Source: an uncultured bacterium (GTDB taxonomy: Bacteria > Bacillota_I > Bacilli_A > RFN20 > CAG-826). From it: a stretch of DNA of 37,632 bases. The position numbers and the translations under genes are program-made. This document shows, piece after piece, positions 7,384 to 16,338 of this stretch. Location of the stretch: the NCBI GenBank assembly GCA_949297445.1, contig CASFSS010000002.1, positions 1 through 37,632 of the forward strand. The letters run 5' to 3'. Positions within the stretch are counted from its first letter, which is position 1; the number at the start of each line of letters is the position of its first letter. Under the pieces are notes generated by a model. It was not told where the DNA came from, searched no databases, and worked only from the letters and a program-made list of their open reading frames with translations.

Positions 7384-9485
7384 AAAAAGGAGCATGTTCT
7401 TTTATAATAGTTGCTTTATCGCTCGTTTTTTCTTCTTGCGATGGTAACACCATTACTTCGACTACCAGCAAAGATTTTACCGATGTAGAAACGGTTGAAC
7501 AATCATTATCAAAGGAAGAATATTTTAACAAGACACTTGGCGGTCTACTCGGGCAATTTGCCGGCTTTTTGAGCGGCTATGAATTTGTTTGGAGTGGACC
7601 AGACCCTTATTTGGCGATGCCCGAGGATTGGTTTGAATTTTTAAATGGTCCTTATGCCGGCAATTATGAACATTATTTTCCCGGCGATTATGCGACCGGC
7701 GACAATATTTATGACCGACATAAATATAACGAAGAAACAAAAATGTACGAAGTGGCTAGCGACGATGACTATCATATAGATATTTTCAACCAAACTATTA
7801 TTGATGAATTTGGTACATCAAGTTATGCAATCAAAGAAGCGTGGAAAAAATATCGAGTTAGCGATTGGGGTGGCGGCAGTGACGCCATGATGTTAATAGG
7901 CAGTTATGATACGCTCGCTCCATTTAGCGGTACCATTGAGGGCGGCAATCGTTATGGCTGGTGCACCGAGGCATATATTGAAAACGAAACGCTAGGAATG
8001 AATGCTCCCGGAATGCCCAACGTGGCCACAAGATTAATTGATAAATTTGCATCCAATGTCGGATATTTCGATTCGGTTATATGGGCTAAATTTTATGGTG
8101 CTATTTATTCGCTATGTTATTTTAGCGACAGCATAAAAGACATTATGATAGAAGCCTCAAAAGTGCTTCCCAAATACTCGCGACCTTATGATATTTATTG
8201 CGAGTGTTTAAGACTATATCAAGAGTATCCAGATGATTTTGCTATGGCGGTCAAAACGCTTGGCAATCAAAGGACTCCTTTATACCGCATCGATAACATT
8301 CAAACAGATCCAAATATTAATGGTGGTTTCGCCATTTTAAGTTGGTTATATGGAAATAACGATTACATGGATTCATGTATGTATTCTTCAATCGCTGGTT
8401 ATGACGGCGATTGTACGGCGGCCATTGTCACCGGGGCAATGGGCATAATCAATGGTTTTAAAGAAGGTAACGAAGAATATCAAAAGTTGAATGATTTAAT
8501 CTATTATGATGGCGAAGGGGTCTATTTCAATGACCGGGATTCAGGTTTCCCACCTTTTATAAGAAGCGATGAATATTTCACGCGAATTAAAATCGATGAC
8601 ATAATAGCCTTGTATCAAAAGAATTTTGAGAAAATATTGTTAGAAAACGGCGGAAGAATAGAGGGGGATACTTATTATATTCCTACGACTGATGTATATG
8701 ATGATCACTCCTTATTATTTGAAAATTATGATGCCGAAAAGCGCACGGTAGAAGGCTTTGTTTCTAACAATGCTAATTTTTTAGCTTTGAGCGAAGGCGA
8801 GAATGTAAATTCACATAGTGGTTGGGGATATTTTTCCCTTGAGAACCAAAATCAAGGTGAAGTTTATCATTTATATGATAATTTAGTAGTTGGTAATTAC
8901 TACCGTATCTCCACATATGTCAAGACAGAAGGAGACTTCGTCGGCTTTTTATATGCGAGTGACGATAATGTTGAGTCGAGCGTTTCATTCGCAAATGTCA
9001 CTTCAATCATCAACAAAGAATTTATTTTTCAAGCAACTTCTTCTACGATGAAAGTTGGCTTTAAGTTTGCTGAAAATGCTCCTAGTGGCGCTAAAATATA
9101 TTTTGATGATTTTTTTGTAGAAACAATCGACTGGCAAATATTAATTAATAATAAAAGCGACGAGTACAAATTTTATTCTGATCGTTTTAATAAATCTTTA
9201 ACTAAACCGATTGACATAAAAGAAGATGAGGAAATAATTGTGGCGATTGATTATCGTCAATATGGTGGCTCTTCAATTAGAGCGACAATCAATCGCAATA
9301 GTAACTTATTTGGTAGCGTGATGCTTTCAAACACCAGCAACAACTCGACACTTGGTTCAGATACTTTATACATTCCGTATGTTTTTGAAAGCGATAGCGA
9401 CATGTTGCAATTACAATTTGAAGGCGTGCGTCTATCGATTGGTAATATAAAATTAATAAAAAACACGCAATTTATGTTTAGGTGA
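7380..9485 (+). CDS. Lipoprotein with ADP-ribosylglycohydrolase-like fold and C-terminal CBM-like domain
   Basis: The 701-residue protein carries lipobox VFSSC (Cys20). Residues about 48-365 follow the ADP-ribosylglycohydrolase (ARH) pattern: an early small-residue helix (LGGLLGQFAGFLSG), a SDWGGGSDAMMLIG segment (D162-D168) where the DDT metal motif normally lies, and GYDGDCTAAIVTGAMG (D342, D344, T346) matching the second DxDT-type motif. The canonical Thr after the second Asp is Cys345 here, and the first motif is also altered, so metal binding and activity are uncertain. A beta-sandwich resembling CBM4/9 modules follows at about 455-585, and another beta-rich tail ends the protein. ATGA overlap couples it to the binding-protein gene. 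An N- or O-glycoside of an ADP-ribose-like or other ribosyl compound is possible, but the substrate is unknown. Confidence 0.6.
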   Translation: MKKGACSFIIVALSLVFSSCDGNTITSTTSKDFTDVETVEQSLSKEEYFNKTLGGLLGQFAGFLSGYEFVWSGPDPYLAMPEDWFEFLNGPYAGNYEHYFPGDYATGDNIYDRHKYNEETKMYEVASDDDYHIDIFNQTIIDEFGTSSYAIKEAWKKYRVSDWGGGSDAMMLIGSYDTLAPFSGTIEGGNRYGWCTEAYIENETLGMNAPGMPNVATRLIDKFASNVGYFDSVIWAKFYGAIYSLCYFSDSIKDIMIEASKVLPKYSRPYDIYCECLRLYQEYPDDFAMAVKTLGNQRTPLYRIDNIQTDPNINGGFAILSWLYGNNDYMDSCMYSSIAGYDGDCTAAIVTGAMGIINGFKEGNEEYQKLNDLIYYDGEGVYFNDRDSGFPPFIRSDEYFTRIKIDDIIALYQKNFEKILLENGGRIEGDTYYIPTTDVYDDHSLLFENYDAEKRTVEGFVSNNANFLALSEGENVNSHSGWGYFSLENQNQGEVYHLYDNLVVGNYYRISTYVKTEGDFVGFLYASDDNVESSVSFANVTSIINKEFIFQATSSTMKVGFKFAENAPSGAKIYFDDFFVETIDWQILINNKSDEYKFYSDRFNKSLTKPIDIKEDEEIIVAIDYRQYGGSSIRATINRNSNLFGSVMLSNTSNNSTLGSDTLYIPYVFESDSDMLQLQFEGVRLSIGNIKLIKNTQFMFR

Positions 9486-9490
9486 AAAAT

Positions 9491-10930
9491 ATGGTAAAAA
9501 ACAAGGAAAAGAAATTACTAAAAGAGCGCTATAAGCAAGAGATGACGCGCATCAAAGAATCATATAAAAAAATGATTCAAGAGGAAGAGAAGCGACACAA
9601 AGAAAAAATAGAGCCACCGTCGAATGCTTTTATTTCGCTAAGAGGCGTCAATAAAGTTTATGACAACTATGTCTACGCGGTGCATGACTTTTCCTTGGAC
9701 ATTGAAAAAGACGAGTTGGTCGTTTTTGTTGGGCCGTCTGGTTGTGGCAAATCGACGACATTAAGGATGATTGCCGGATTAGAAGAAATTACGACCGGTG
9801 ACCTTTTTATTGATGGAAAATTGGCTAATGAACTGAGTGCGAAAGAACGCGATGTTAGTATGGTGTTTCAAAACTATGCTTTATATCCTCATATGTCTAT
9901 TTTTGACAACATCGCTTTTAGTCTTCAAGTGCGACATTATCCAAAAGAAGAAATTGAAAAGCGGGTAAAAGAAACTGCTAAAACCTTGCAAATTGAAGAT
10001 TATTTATATCGTTTTCCCAAAGAACTTAGCGGTGGACAAAGGCAAAGAGTCGCTTTAGGCCGGGCAATTGCTAGACAGGCGAAAGTCTTTTTGATGGATG
10101 AGCCTTTATCTAATTTGGACGCAAAATTGCGAGTGTCAATGCGTAGTGAGATTATTCGTCTTCATAACGAATTTAAAACTACAACAATCTATGTCACCCA
10201 TGACCAAGCGGAAGCGATGACGATGGCTGATAAGATTGTCATTATGAAGGATGGAATTATTCAACAAGTCGGTGCTCCGGAAATAATTTACAACCATCCA
10301 AAAAATACCTTCGTTGCAAACTTCATTGGTTCGCCGGCGATGAATTTAGTTAACGCTAGCTACTCGCATAAGGGCGAAATTGTCTTTTTAGATGGAACTT
10401 CCATACCTTTATCATCCAGCGAAATTAAGGCCCACAATGACTTTTATTTGAGCGAGATTGCTAGAGTTGAAAAATTAATTGCTGATAAAGCGTATGAAGA
10501 GCCTGATCGAAACATTGTTTTGACTTATCATAAAGAGCCACTTAGTTGGAAAACCATTTTTAAGAAAAAAGAATATCCTCATATAAAAAGCAGCGAGGAA
10601 AAATTAGCAGAGTTAAATGATGAGCGCAAATATTATCAAGATTGCCTAGAAAAAGACCATGATATTATTTTCGGCATTCGTCCAGAAGATATTCATTTAA
10701 AAGATGAAATATCAAAGAAAATGCGTCTGACTAGTCCAATTGAAACAAAGGTCGATTTGTTTGAATTATTAGGTAGTGAGTACCATTTACATCTCATTTT
10801 TAATGAAGAGTCATTGATTGCTAAGTGCGAAAACGACAAAGAGATAAAAGGCAAGAAAACGCTTGAAGTATATTTTGATTTACGAAAAATGCATATTTTC
10901 GATAAGAAAAATGAAAGAGCGATTTTTTAA
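9491..10930 (+). CDS. Sugar ABC transporter ATPase, MsmX/UgpC type, enlarged
   Basis: ATG 9491 is preferred because AGGTGA (9480-9485) lies 5 bases upstream; a GTG at 9482 is in frame. The 479-residue product has Walker A GPSGCGKST at about 81-89, signature LSGGQRQ at 179-185, Walker B VFLMDEPLSNLD at about 200 and the switch motif YVTHDQ. The ATPase is very typical of CUT1 energisers such as MsmX. It is about 110 residues longer than usual. A lysine/glutamate-rich, probably coiled-coil extension occupies about residues 1-45. A second, charged helical insertion (about 315-392) splits the C-terminal regulatory TOBE region before the conserved IIFGIRPEDIHL. It is the last gene of the operon and presumably energises the two permeases upstream. 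Confidence 0.88.
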   Translation: MVKNKEKKLLKERYKQEMTRIKESYKKMIQEEEKRHKEKIEPPSNAFISLRGVNKVYDNYVYAVHDFSLDIEKDELVVFVGPSGCGKSTTLRMIAGLEEITTGDLFIDGKLANELSAKERDVSMVFQNYALYPHMSIFDNIAFSLQVRHYPKEEIEKRVKETAKTLQIEDYLYRFPKELSGGQRQRVALGRAIARQAKVFLMDEPLSNLDAKLRVSMRSEIIRLHNEFKTTTIYVTHDQAEAMTMADKIVIMKDGIIQQVGAPEIIYNHPKNTFVANFIGSPAMNLVNASYSHKGEIVFLDGTSIPLSSSEIKAHNDFYLSEIARVEKLIADKAYEEPDRNIVLTYHKEPLSWKTIFKKKEYPHIKSSEEKLAELNDERKYYQDCLEKDHDIIFGIRPEDIHLKDEISKKMRLTSPIETKVDLFELLGSEYHLHLIFNEESLIAKCENDKEIKGKKTLEVYFDLRKMHIFDKKNERAIF

Positions 10931-10938
10931 ATGCTCTT
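10915..10938 (+). terminator. Weak hairpin over the operon's last stop codon
   Basis: AAGAGC (10915-10920) can pair with GCTCTT (10933-10938) around a 12-base loop that contains the ATPase stop codon. The following GTTTATATT is T-rich but not a proper T-tract. This is a candidate terminator only, although one would be expected here before the CRISPR locus. Confidence 0.3.
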
Positions 10939-10971
10939 GTTTATATTAATTGATTGTGCGAAAATGAATTT

Positions 10972-11082
10972 GCGGATAATTTGAGGATAACACCGCATGT
11001 CCAAATAAGCATTTAGCTACAAGACCCATTTGGGTAACCTATTATTGGTTCAAAAATTCTCTCGCTGTTCGAGAGATTTTTT
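10972..11082 (+). ncRNA. tracrRNA of the type II-A CRISPR system
   Basis: TTGAGGATAACACCGC (10981-10996) is the exact complement of repeat positions 9-24. CCAAAT (11001-11006) pairs with repeat positions 1-6, with one G-U pair. The unpaired bases between them (GA in the repeat, ATGT in the tracrRNA) reproduce the bulge seen between lower and upper stems in S. pyogenes. Downstream come a short nexus-like hairpin (11008-11018), ACCC-ATTT-GGGT (11024-11035), AACC-loop-GGTT (11036-11050) and a terminator hairpin. The 5' end is inferred: a possible promoter is TTGTTT (10937-10942), 17 bp, GAAAAT (10960-10965), while TTGATT/GATAAT (10950-10955 / 10975-10980) would start inside the anti-repeat. Location between the sugar operon and cas9, on the same strand, fits type II-A. 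Confidence 0.88.
11058..11082 (+). terminator. Rho-independent terminator of the tracrRNA
   Basis: CTCTCG (11059-11064) and CGAGAG (11070-11075) form a perfect 6-bp stem with loop CTGTT, extended by a T-A pair, followed by a run of six T at 11077-11082. It forms the last hairpin of the tracrRNA and separates it from cas9, although some readthrough could feed the cas operon. Confidence 0.85.
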
Positions 11083-11117
11083 GTTTTAATTAAAGTAAGA
11101 GAAAAGGATTTTAAATT

Positions 11118-14100
11118 ATGGATGGAAAATATTATGTCGGTCTTGATATCGGCAGCGATTCAGTTGGTTGGGCAACAACCGATGAAAATTTTAATTTATT
11201 AAAATTACGTGGCAAAACAGCCTGGGGAGTCCGCCTTTTTGATGAAGCAAAAAGCGCTAAAGAAAGACGAACATTTCGGACTCAAAAACGTCGTTTGCGA
11301 AGAAGAAAATACCGCATTTATTTGTTGAATGAGTTTGTTTTTAAAGATGAAATAAACAAAATTGATCAATCTTTTTTCTTAAGAATGAGCGAATCAAATT
11401 ATGTAGTAGATGATAAAAGCGGAAAAGAAGAACATCGTTATCCGCTTTTTCTATCTAAAAAAGTGGAGCAAGAGTTTTATAAAAAGTATCCAACAATTTA
11501 TCATTTAAGAAAAGCACAACTAAATAACGACCCTGAAGCGTTTAAAGATTTAAGATATGTATATTTAACAATTCATCACATTATAAAAAAACGTGGCAAT
11601 TTTTTGCAAGAAGGCACCATCGATTTTAAAAGGATTGATAAAGATCTTGTCTTTCAATTGAATGATTCGTTTAGAAATATTGAAAATGCCGAGGACGTAT
11701 GTGACATTTTCACTTATACTATTTTAGAAAAAATTGTTGAGATTTTATTGTGTGACGAAACTAAAAACGCTAAAAAGAAGCTTATTAAAGAATTGCTCAA
11801 TAATGATGTTATAAATGATGATGCGATAAAAAATTATATCGAGATGTTTATAACTATCATCGTCGGCGGAACATACGATTTAAATAAATTATCGGAAGAA
11901 AAAAATGACGATTTAAAGAAATTAACATTTGACTCAAATTATGATGACAACTATTCGATGTTTGAAGCCGCTTTAGGAGACAATATTCTTATTGTTGATT
12001 TAGCAAAAACAATTTTTGATTTTGCTTCAATCAAGAAAATACTTGGCGACGATATTTATCTTTCGGATGCAATGGTAAAGGTTTACGAAAAACATCGCGA
12101 CGAATTAAAAACATTAAAACGTTTATTAAATAGTGTAGATGAAGCAAATAATGATAAAAATAGAACCATTTATAAAAGCGTTTTTCAAATCATCAAACAA
12201 GATATTCCTTCCGATGATGATGGTGATGGAAAAGAAGAAAAAACTATTTCAAATTACGCTTGGTTCATCGCTAAACCTAGCAAAAATTCAAACGCCGATT
12301 TCAACAAATACATTCGTGCTACTTTACAAAAAATTAGCGACGAAAATATTAAAAATAGTGCCGATTTCAAAACAATCGAAAAATTAGTGGCGAACAATGA
12401 ATTGTTAAGAAGAATATCCGATGTAAAAGATAGTAAATTTCCTCATCAATTACATGAAAAAGAATTAGAACTTATTATAGATAATGCGAGCCAGTATTAT
12501 CCGTTCTTAAAGGATAAAAAAGATAAAATATTGTCTATATTTAAATTTAGGATTAATTATTACGAAGGTCCGTTAGATGACCGATCGTCTTATTCTAATG
12601 TTTGTCGCTTATCAAACGACAAAATATATCCATGGAATAAAGACCATATTATAGATAGCGATAGAACAAAACAAAATTTCATTCGTAAATTGACTAATTA
12701 TTGTACTTATTTGGTAGGTGAGCATGTTTTGCCTCAGGATTCCATAATATTTACTGATTTTGTTAATCTTAATCGTCTTAACACAATGATTATTAATGGT
12801 TCGCAGATATCTCAAGATATAAAACTTGATTTATTCGATAACTTAATCAATAAAAGAGCTAAAGTAACGCTTAAACAGATAGAAAAGTATCTAAAAAAAT
12901 ATGAAGTTTATAAGCAGGATGGTGTTAATATTTCGGGGATTAATTCCGAAGATACATTTGGCAACCCGGCGCGTTCAATTTTAGGATCGGTTTTCGATTT
13001 GAATGATAGCGAAATTATTAAAAAGTTAGATGAAGATGTAATTTCAATTTTGGCAATTTATGGAAGCGATGGCAAAAAAGACGCAATTGATTATATTTGG
13101 AAACACAATAAACAGTTTAGTGAAGAACAAATTAAAGCAATCAAGAAGTTGAATTGTAAGAAATGGGGGACTTTATCCATGCGCCTTCTTACAGGAATTA
13201 GATGTGTTGATTCTATGGGTGTTGTTTCAAATTCCATCATCGAACTATTGCACGATACAACTAAAAATTTCCAACAAATTTTGAATGATAGTGAATATAA
13301 TTTTTTAAATCTAATTCGAAAAGAAAATAAAAATGCGCAAGGCAATCTAACCAATAAACAGCGAATTGAAGAAATTATTGAAAACGCCCCACCGATGATG
13401 CGGCGACCAACCATTCAAGCGTATCGAATAGTTAAAGAGATACAAAAAGTGGCTAAATCTTCCCCGGACAAAATATGCATAGAAGTAACAAGAACCAATA
13501 AAGACAAAAATAAGGGCAAAATGTCAAATTCAAGGCGAAAAGAACTAGAGAATTTTCTTGCTCCAATTCAAAAAGATGCAAAAGACTTATTTAGTAAAGA
13601 TGCCAAAGAATTGTTAGGGGAACTTAACAATGTTACGGATGATTTAAAATTAAAGGGGCGACATCTTTATTTGTATTTTAAACAACTCGGTTATGATTTA
13701 TATACTGGCAAAAAAATCGATATAAATGATGTTTTGAATTCTAACAAATATGATACCGATCATATTATTCCTCAAAGTAAAATAAAAGACGATTCTTTAG
13801 ATAATCTTGTTCTTGTTAATAAACATGATAATCAAGTGCTTAAAGGTGATAGATACCCACTTCCTGAAACAATACAAAATAATGAAGAAGTTCAAAAACT
13901 TTGGAAATATTTGAAAATTAAAAATCAAATTTCTGATAAAAAGTATAATAACTTAATTAGAAAAACACCTTTAAGTGATGATGAATTAAATGAATTTGTT
14001 CATCGTCAAATAAATGTGGTTAACCACGCAAACAAAGTATTAAAAGATATTTTAGAAATTGCATTTCCAAAGGCTGACATAATATTTTCAAAGGCTGAAA

Positions 14101-15152
14101 ATGCAACATATTTAAGAAAATATTTAGATATTATTAAATTGCGCGAACTGAATGACGCTCACCACGCGGTTGACGCATATTTAAATGTAGTTGCCGGAAC
14201 AATTTTAGAGTCGCATTTTAATGCAAGAAGTAAAATGCCTCTTGAAAAGCAAAAATATACATACAATCCAGAAAGAGCTCTTGAATATCATATCGAAAAA
14301 GCCGATATTGCTAAAAAAATACAAAAAATATGTGATGGCCAAGATATGTTATTTACGCAACGGGAACAATATCCCGATGATGCTTTCTATGGACAAACTG
14401 TTTTACCTAAAAAGGACTTCCCGAATGAATTAGTGCCGCTTCATACATCTGGCGTCTTGTCAGATGTGACTAAATATGGTGGTTATAATAACTTAGCTAG
14501 GTCATATTTTATGGTTGGAATCAACAGGAAAAAAGAAAAAGTTTTGATTGATGTTCCAATTTTGTATACAAAACTTTATAAAGACAAAGAACAATTAAAA
14601 GAAAAAACATTGGAATATTTTGGTGAAAGAATAGAATTGATTCCAAATGTTATCATTAATCCAAAAACCATTGTGTCGATTGACGATGTTTGCTATTTGA
14701 TAACGCCAAGCAATAGAAAGCAAATCTCTTTAACTCTATTTGATCAACTTTTTTTGAATAAAGAGCTAGTTGGGAAAATAAAAGTAATTATAAAAAAGCA
14801 AACCGACAAAGACAATTTTATCGCTACTAAATTATGTGATGAAGACATAAAGAAGAGGTCTGAAGAAAATTTAAATATCTATAAGACACTTCTAGAATGC
14901 GCGGCTAGTAGGAAATATGCTTCTTATAATTTATTTAAAAATTATCGGACAAATATTGATTCATTGTTAGAAAGTTTTGGAAAAATGTCAATTAACGAGC
15001 AAGAAATTCAAATTATTAAATTATTAAAATTATTTAATCGCTCCTCTGGATTAGCACATTTTCTTTTGTCAAAAAATAAAGTTTTTGAAAATAACACTGC
15101 CATCATCAAAACTTCTATCACTGGTTTATTTGAAAAAAAGATTAAACTATAA
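11118..15152 (+). CDS. cas9: CRISPR-associated endonuclease Cas9 (type II-A)
   Basis: The 1344-residue effector cleaves DNA guided by crRNA:tracrRNA. RuvC-I is YYVGLDIGSDSVGWA with Asp10. The arginine-rich bridge helix is at about 55-75 (RTFRTQKRRLRRRKYRIYLL). RuvC-II is ICIEVTR with Glu789. The HNH nickase motif is YDTDHIIPQS with His882, followed by Asn896 and Asn905, corresponding to N854 and N863 of S. pyogenes. RuvC-III is HHAVDAYLN with His1016 and Asp1019. All nuclease residues are therefore intact. Length matches canonical II-A enzymes (about 1350-1400). The recognition lobe and C-terminal PAM-interacting domain are divergent, so the PAM cannot be predicted. Ribosome binding site AAAGGA (11103-11108) supports the start. 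The stop is followed immediately by the cas1 ATG, giving a tight cas9-cas1-cas2-csn2 operon. Confidence 0.97.
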   Translation: MDGKYYVGLDIGSDSVGWATTDENFNLLKLRGKTAWGVRLFDEAKSAKERRTFRTQKRRLRRRKYRIYLLNEFVFKDEINKIDQSFFLRMSESNYVVDDKSGKEEHRYPLFLSKKVEQEFYKKYPTIYHLRKAQLNNDPEAFKDLRYVYLTIHHIIKKRGNFLQEGTIDFKRIDKDLVFQLNDSFRNIENAEDVCDIFTYTILEKIVEILLCDETKNAKKKLIKELLNNDVINDDAIKNYIEMFITIIVGGTYDLNKLSEEKNDDLKKLTFDSNYDDNYSMFEAALGDNILIVDLAKTIFDFASIKKILGDDIYLSDAMVKVYEKHRDELKTLKRLLNSVDEANNDKNRTIYKSVFQIIKQDIPSDDDGDGKEEKTISNYAWFIAKPSKNSNADFNKYIRATLQKISDENIKNSADFKTIEKLVANNELLRRISDVKDSKFPHQLHEKELELIIDNASQYYPFLKDKKDKILSIFKFRINYYEGPLDDRSSYSNVCRLSNDKIYPWNKDHIIDSDRTKQNFIRKLTNYCTYLVGEHVLPQDSIIFTDFVNLNRLNTMIINGSQISQDIKLDLFDNLINKRAKVTLKQIEKYLKKYEVYKQDGVNISGINSEDTFGNPARSILGSVFDLNDSEIIKKLDEDVISILAIYGSDGKKDAIDYIWKHNKQFSEEQIKAIKKLNCKKWGTLSMRLLTGIRCVDSMGVVSNSIIELLHDTTKNFQQILNDSEYNFLNLIRKENKNAQGNLTNKQRIEEIIENAPPMMRRPTIQAYRIVKEIQKVAKSSPDKICIEVTRTNKDKNKGKMSNSRRKELENFLAPIQKDAKDLFSKDAKELLGELNNVTDDLKLKGRHLYLYFKQLGYDLYTGKKIDINDVLNSNKYDTDHIIPQSKIKDDSLDNLVLVNKHDNQVLKGDRYPLPETIQNNEEVQKLWKYLKIKNQISDKKYNNLIRKTPLSDDELNEFVHRQINVVNHANKVLKDILEIAFPKADIIFSKAENATYLRKYLDIIKLRELNDAHHAVDAYLNVVAGTILESHFNARSKMPLEKQKYTYNPERALEYHIEKADIAKKIQKICDGQDMLFTQREQYPDDAFYGQTVLPKKDFPNELVPLHTSGVLSDVTKYGGYNNLARSYFMVGINRKKEKVLIDVPILYTKLYKDKEQLKEKTLEYFGERIELIPNVIINPKTIVSIDDVCYLITPSNRKQISLTLFDQLFLNKELVGKIKVIIKKQTDKDNFIATKLCDEDIKKRSEENLNIYKTLLECAASRKYASYNLFKNYRTNIDSLLESFGKMSINEQEIQIIKLLKLFNRSSGLAHFLLSKNKVFENNTAIIKTSITGLFEKKIKL

Positions 15153-16028
15153 ATGGCATTTAGGACTCTTGTAATCTCATCGCATTCTAAAATAGAGTAT
15201 TCATTAAATTATTTTGTTTTTAGAAATGCGGAAGGCGTCAAAAGAGTTCACTTAGATGAAGTATCGACTGTAATATTTGAAAGCACCAATATTTCTATAA
15301 CATCTAGCATACTTGTTGAAATGCTAAAAAGGAAAATTAATATTATTTTTTGCGATGAAAAGCATAATCCTTTAGGGCAACTGTCTTTGCTCAGCGGTGC
15401 GCATAATAATTACAAACGGATAGTGGAACAGTTGAATTGGTCTAATAAAACCAAGGAGCTTCTGTGGCAAGAGATAATTAAGCACAAAATTATTTCCGAA
15501 GCAGAAACATTAAAAAAATATAATTTAAGCGAAAAATCTAATTTATTACTTTCGTATGCAGCTGAGGTGCAAGAAAACGATTGTACAAATAGAGAAGGAC
15601 ATGCTGCGAAGGTATATTTCAACTGCATTTTTTATGAAGGATTTTCAAGAGGCGATGATTCCAAAATAAATATATTTTTGAATTATGGTTATTCAATTTT
15701 ACTTTCGCTATTTAATCGAGCAGTTGTTGCTGGTGGTTATTTGACACAATTAGGCATTCATCATAAAAACGAATATAACCAATTTAATTTTTCATGCGAC
15801 TGTATGGAACCATTTAGGGTTTTAGTTGATCAATTTGCAAAGCAAATGTATTTAGAAAACGAAGCAAATAAAGATAAAATGCTTGATTTGCTTAAATGTG
15901 AAATATCTATATGTGGCAAAATGCAAACCTTAAACAATGCTATCATTATTTATACAAATTCTATTTTTGATTCATTAAATAATAATGATGTGGGAAAGAT
16001 TAAATTTCCAGATTCGTATGCTTTATAG
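15153..16028 (+). CDS. cas1: CRISPR integrase Cas1 (type II)
   Basis: The 291-residue protein catalyses spacer integration as part of the Cas1-Cas2 complex. The metal-binding triad typical of the family is visible: Glu148 (in NREGHAAKVYF), His204 (in GIHHKNEYN) and Glu219 (in DCMEPFRVLVD). These line up with E149, H205 and E220 of S. pyogenes Cas1. The N-terminal beta domain and C-terminal helical domain have the expected length. The ATG follows the cas9 stop with no gap, and the end overlaps cas2, so translation is coupled. Confidence 0.96.
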   Translation: MAFRTLVISSHSKIEYSLNYFVFRNAEGVKRVHLDEVSTVIFESTNISITSSILVEMLKRKINIIFCDEKHNPLGQLSLLSGAHNNYKRIVEQLNWSNKTKELLWQEIIKHKIISEAETLKKYNLSEKSNLLLSYAAEVQENDCTNREGHAAKVYFNCIFYEGFSRGDDSKINIFLNYGYSILLSLFNRAVVAGGYLTQLGIHHKNEYNQFNFSCDCMEPFRVLVDQFAKQMYLENEANKDKMLDLLKCEISICGKMQTLNNAIIIYTNSIFDSLNNNDVGKIKFPDSYAL

Positions 16029-16338
16029 ATTTATGCGCATTATTTTATTTTTTGATCTCCCATCAGTATCTAGAAAAGAAAAAAGAGAATATCAAAAATT
16101 TGTGAAATATATAAAAGAAGAAGGATTTTCAATGTTTCAAGAAAGTGTATACACAAAGTTGTGTTTGAATGAAACTGTCGTGGAATCAACAATGAAAAAT
16201 ATTAAATCTAACATTCCGAAAGACGGTTTTATTTCTTGCTTGTCTTTAACAGAAAAGCAATTTTCTTCAATTGAATGTTTACTTGGCGACTTCAAGTCAG
16301 ATGTTATTATATCCGATGAAAGAATAATTAAATTATGA
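16018..16338 (+). CDS. cas2: CRISPR adaptation protein Cas2
   Basis: ATG 16018 overlaps the cas1 stop by 11 bases and gives a 106-residue protein starting MLYRFMRIILFFDLPSVSRK. Type II-A Cas2 proteins commonly begin with a similar RYRFMRMILMFDMP segment, so this start is preferred over the frame's earlier start at 15985 or the ATG at 16033. The ferredoxin-like fold with the FFDLP strand (Asp14) and the QESVYTKLCLN segment match the family. It dimerises as the scaffold for Cas1. Confidence 0.94.
   Translation: MLYRFMRIILFFDLPSVSRKEKREYQKFVKYIKEEGFSMFQESVYTKLCLNETVVESTMKNIKSNIPKDGFISCLSLTEKQFSSIECLLGDFKSDVIISDERIIKL

Noticed and set aside
15985-16017. Longer N-terminus for Cas2 starting at 15985
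   Set aside because: It would lie inside cas1 and add residues not seen in the family, whereas the start at 16018 gives the usual RFMRIILFFDLP opening.
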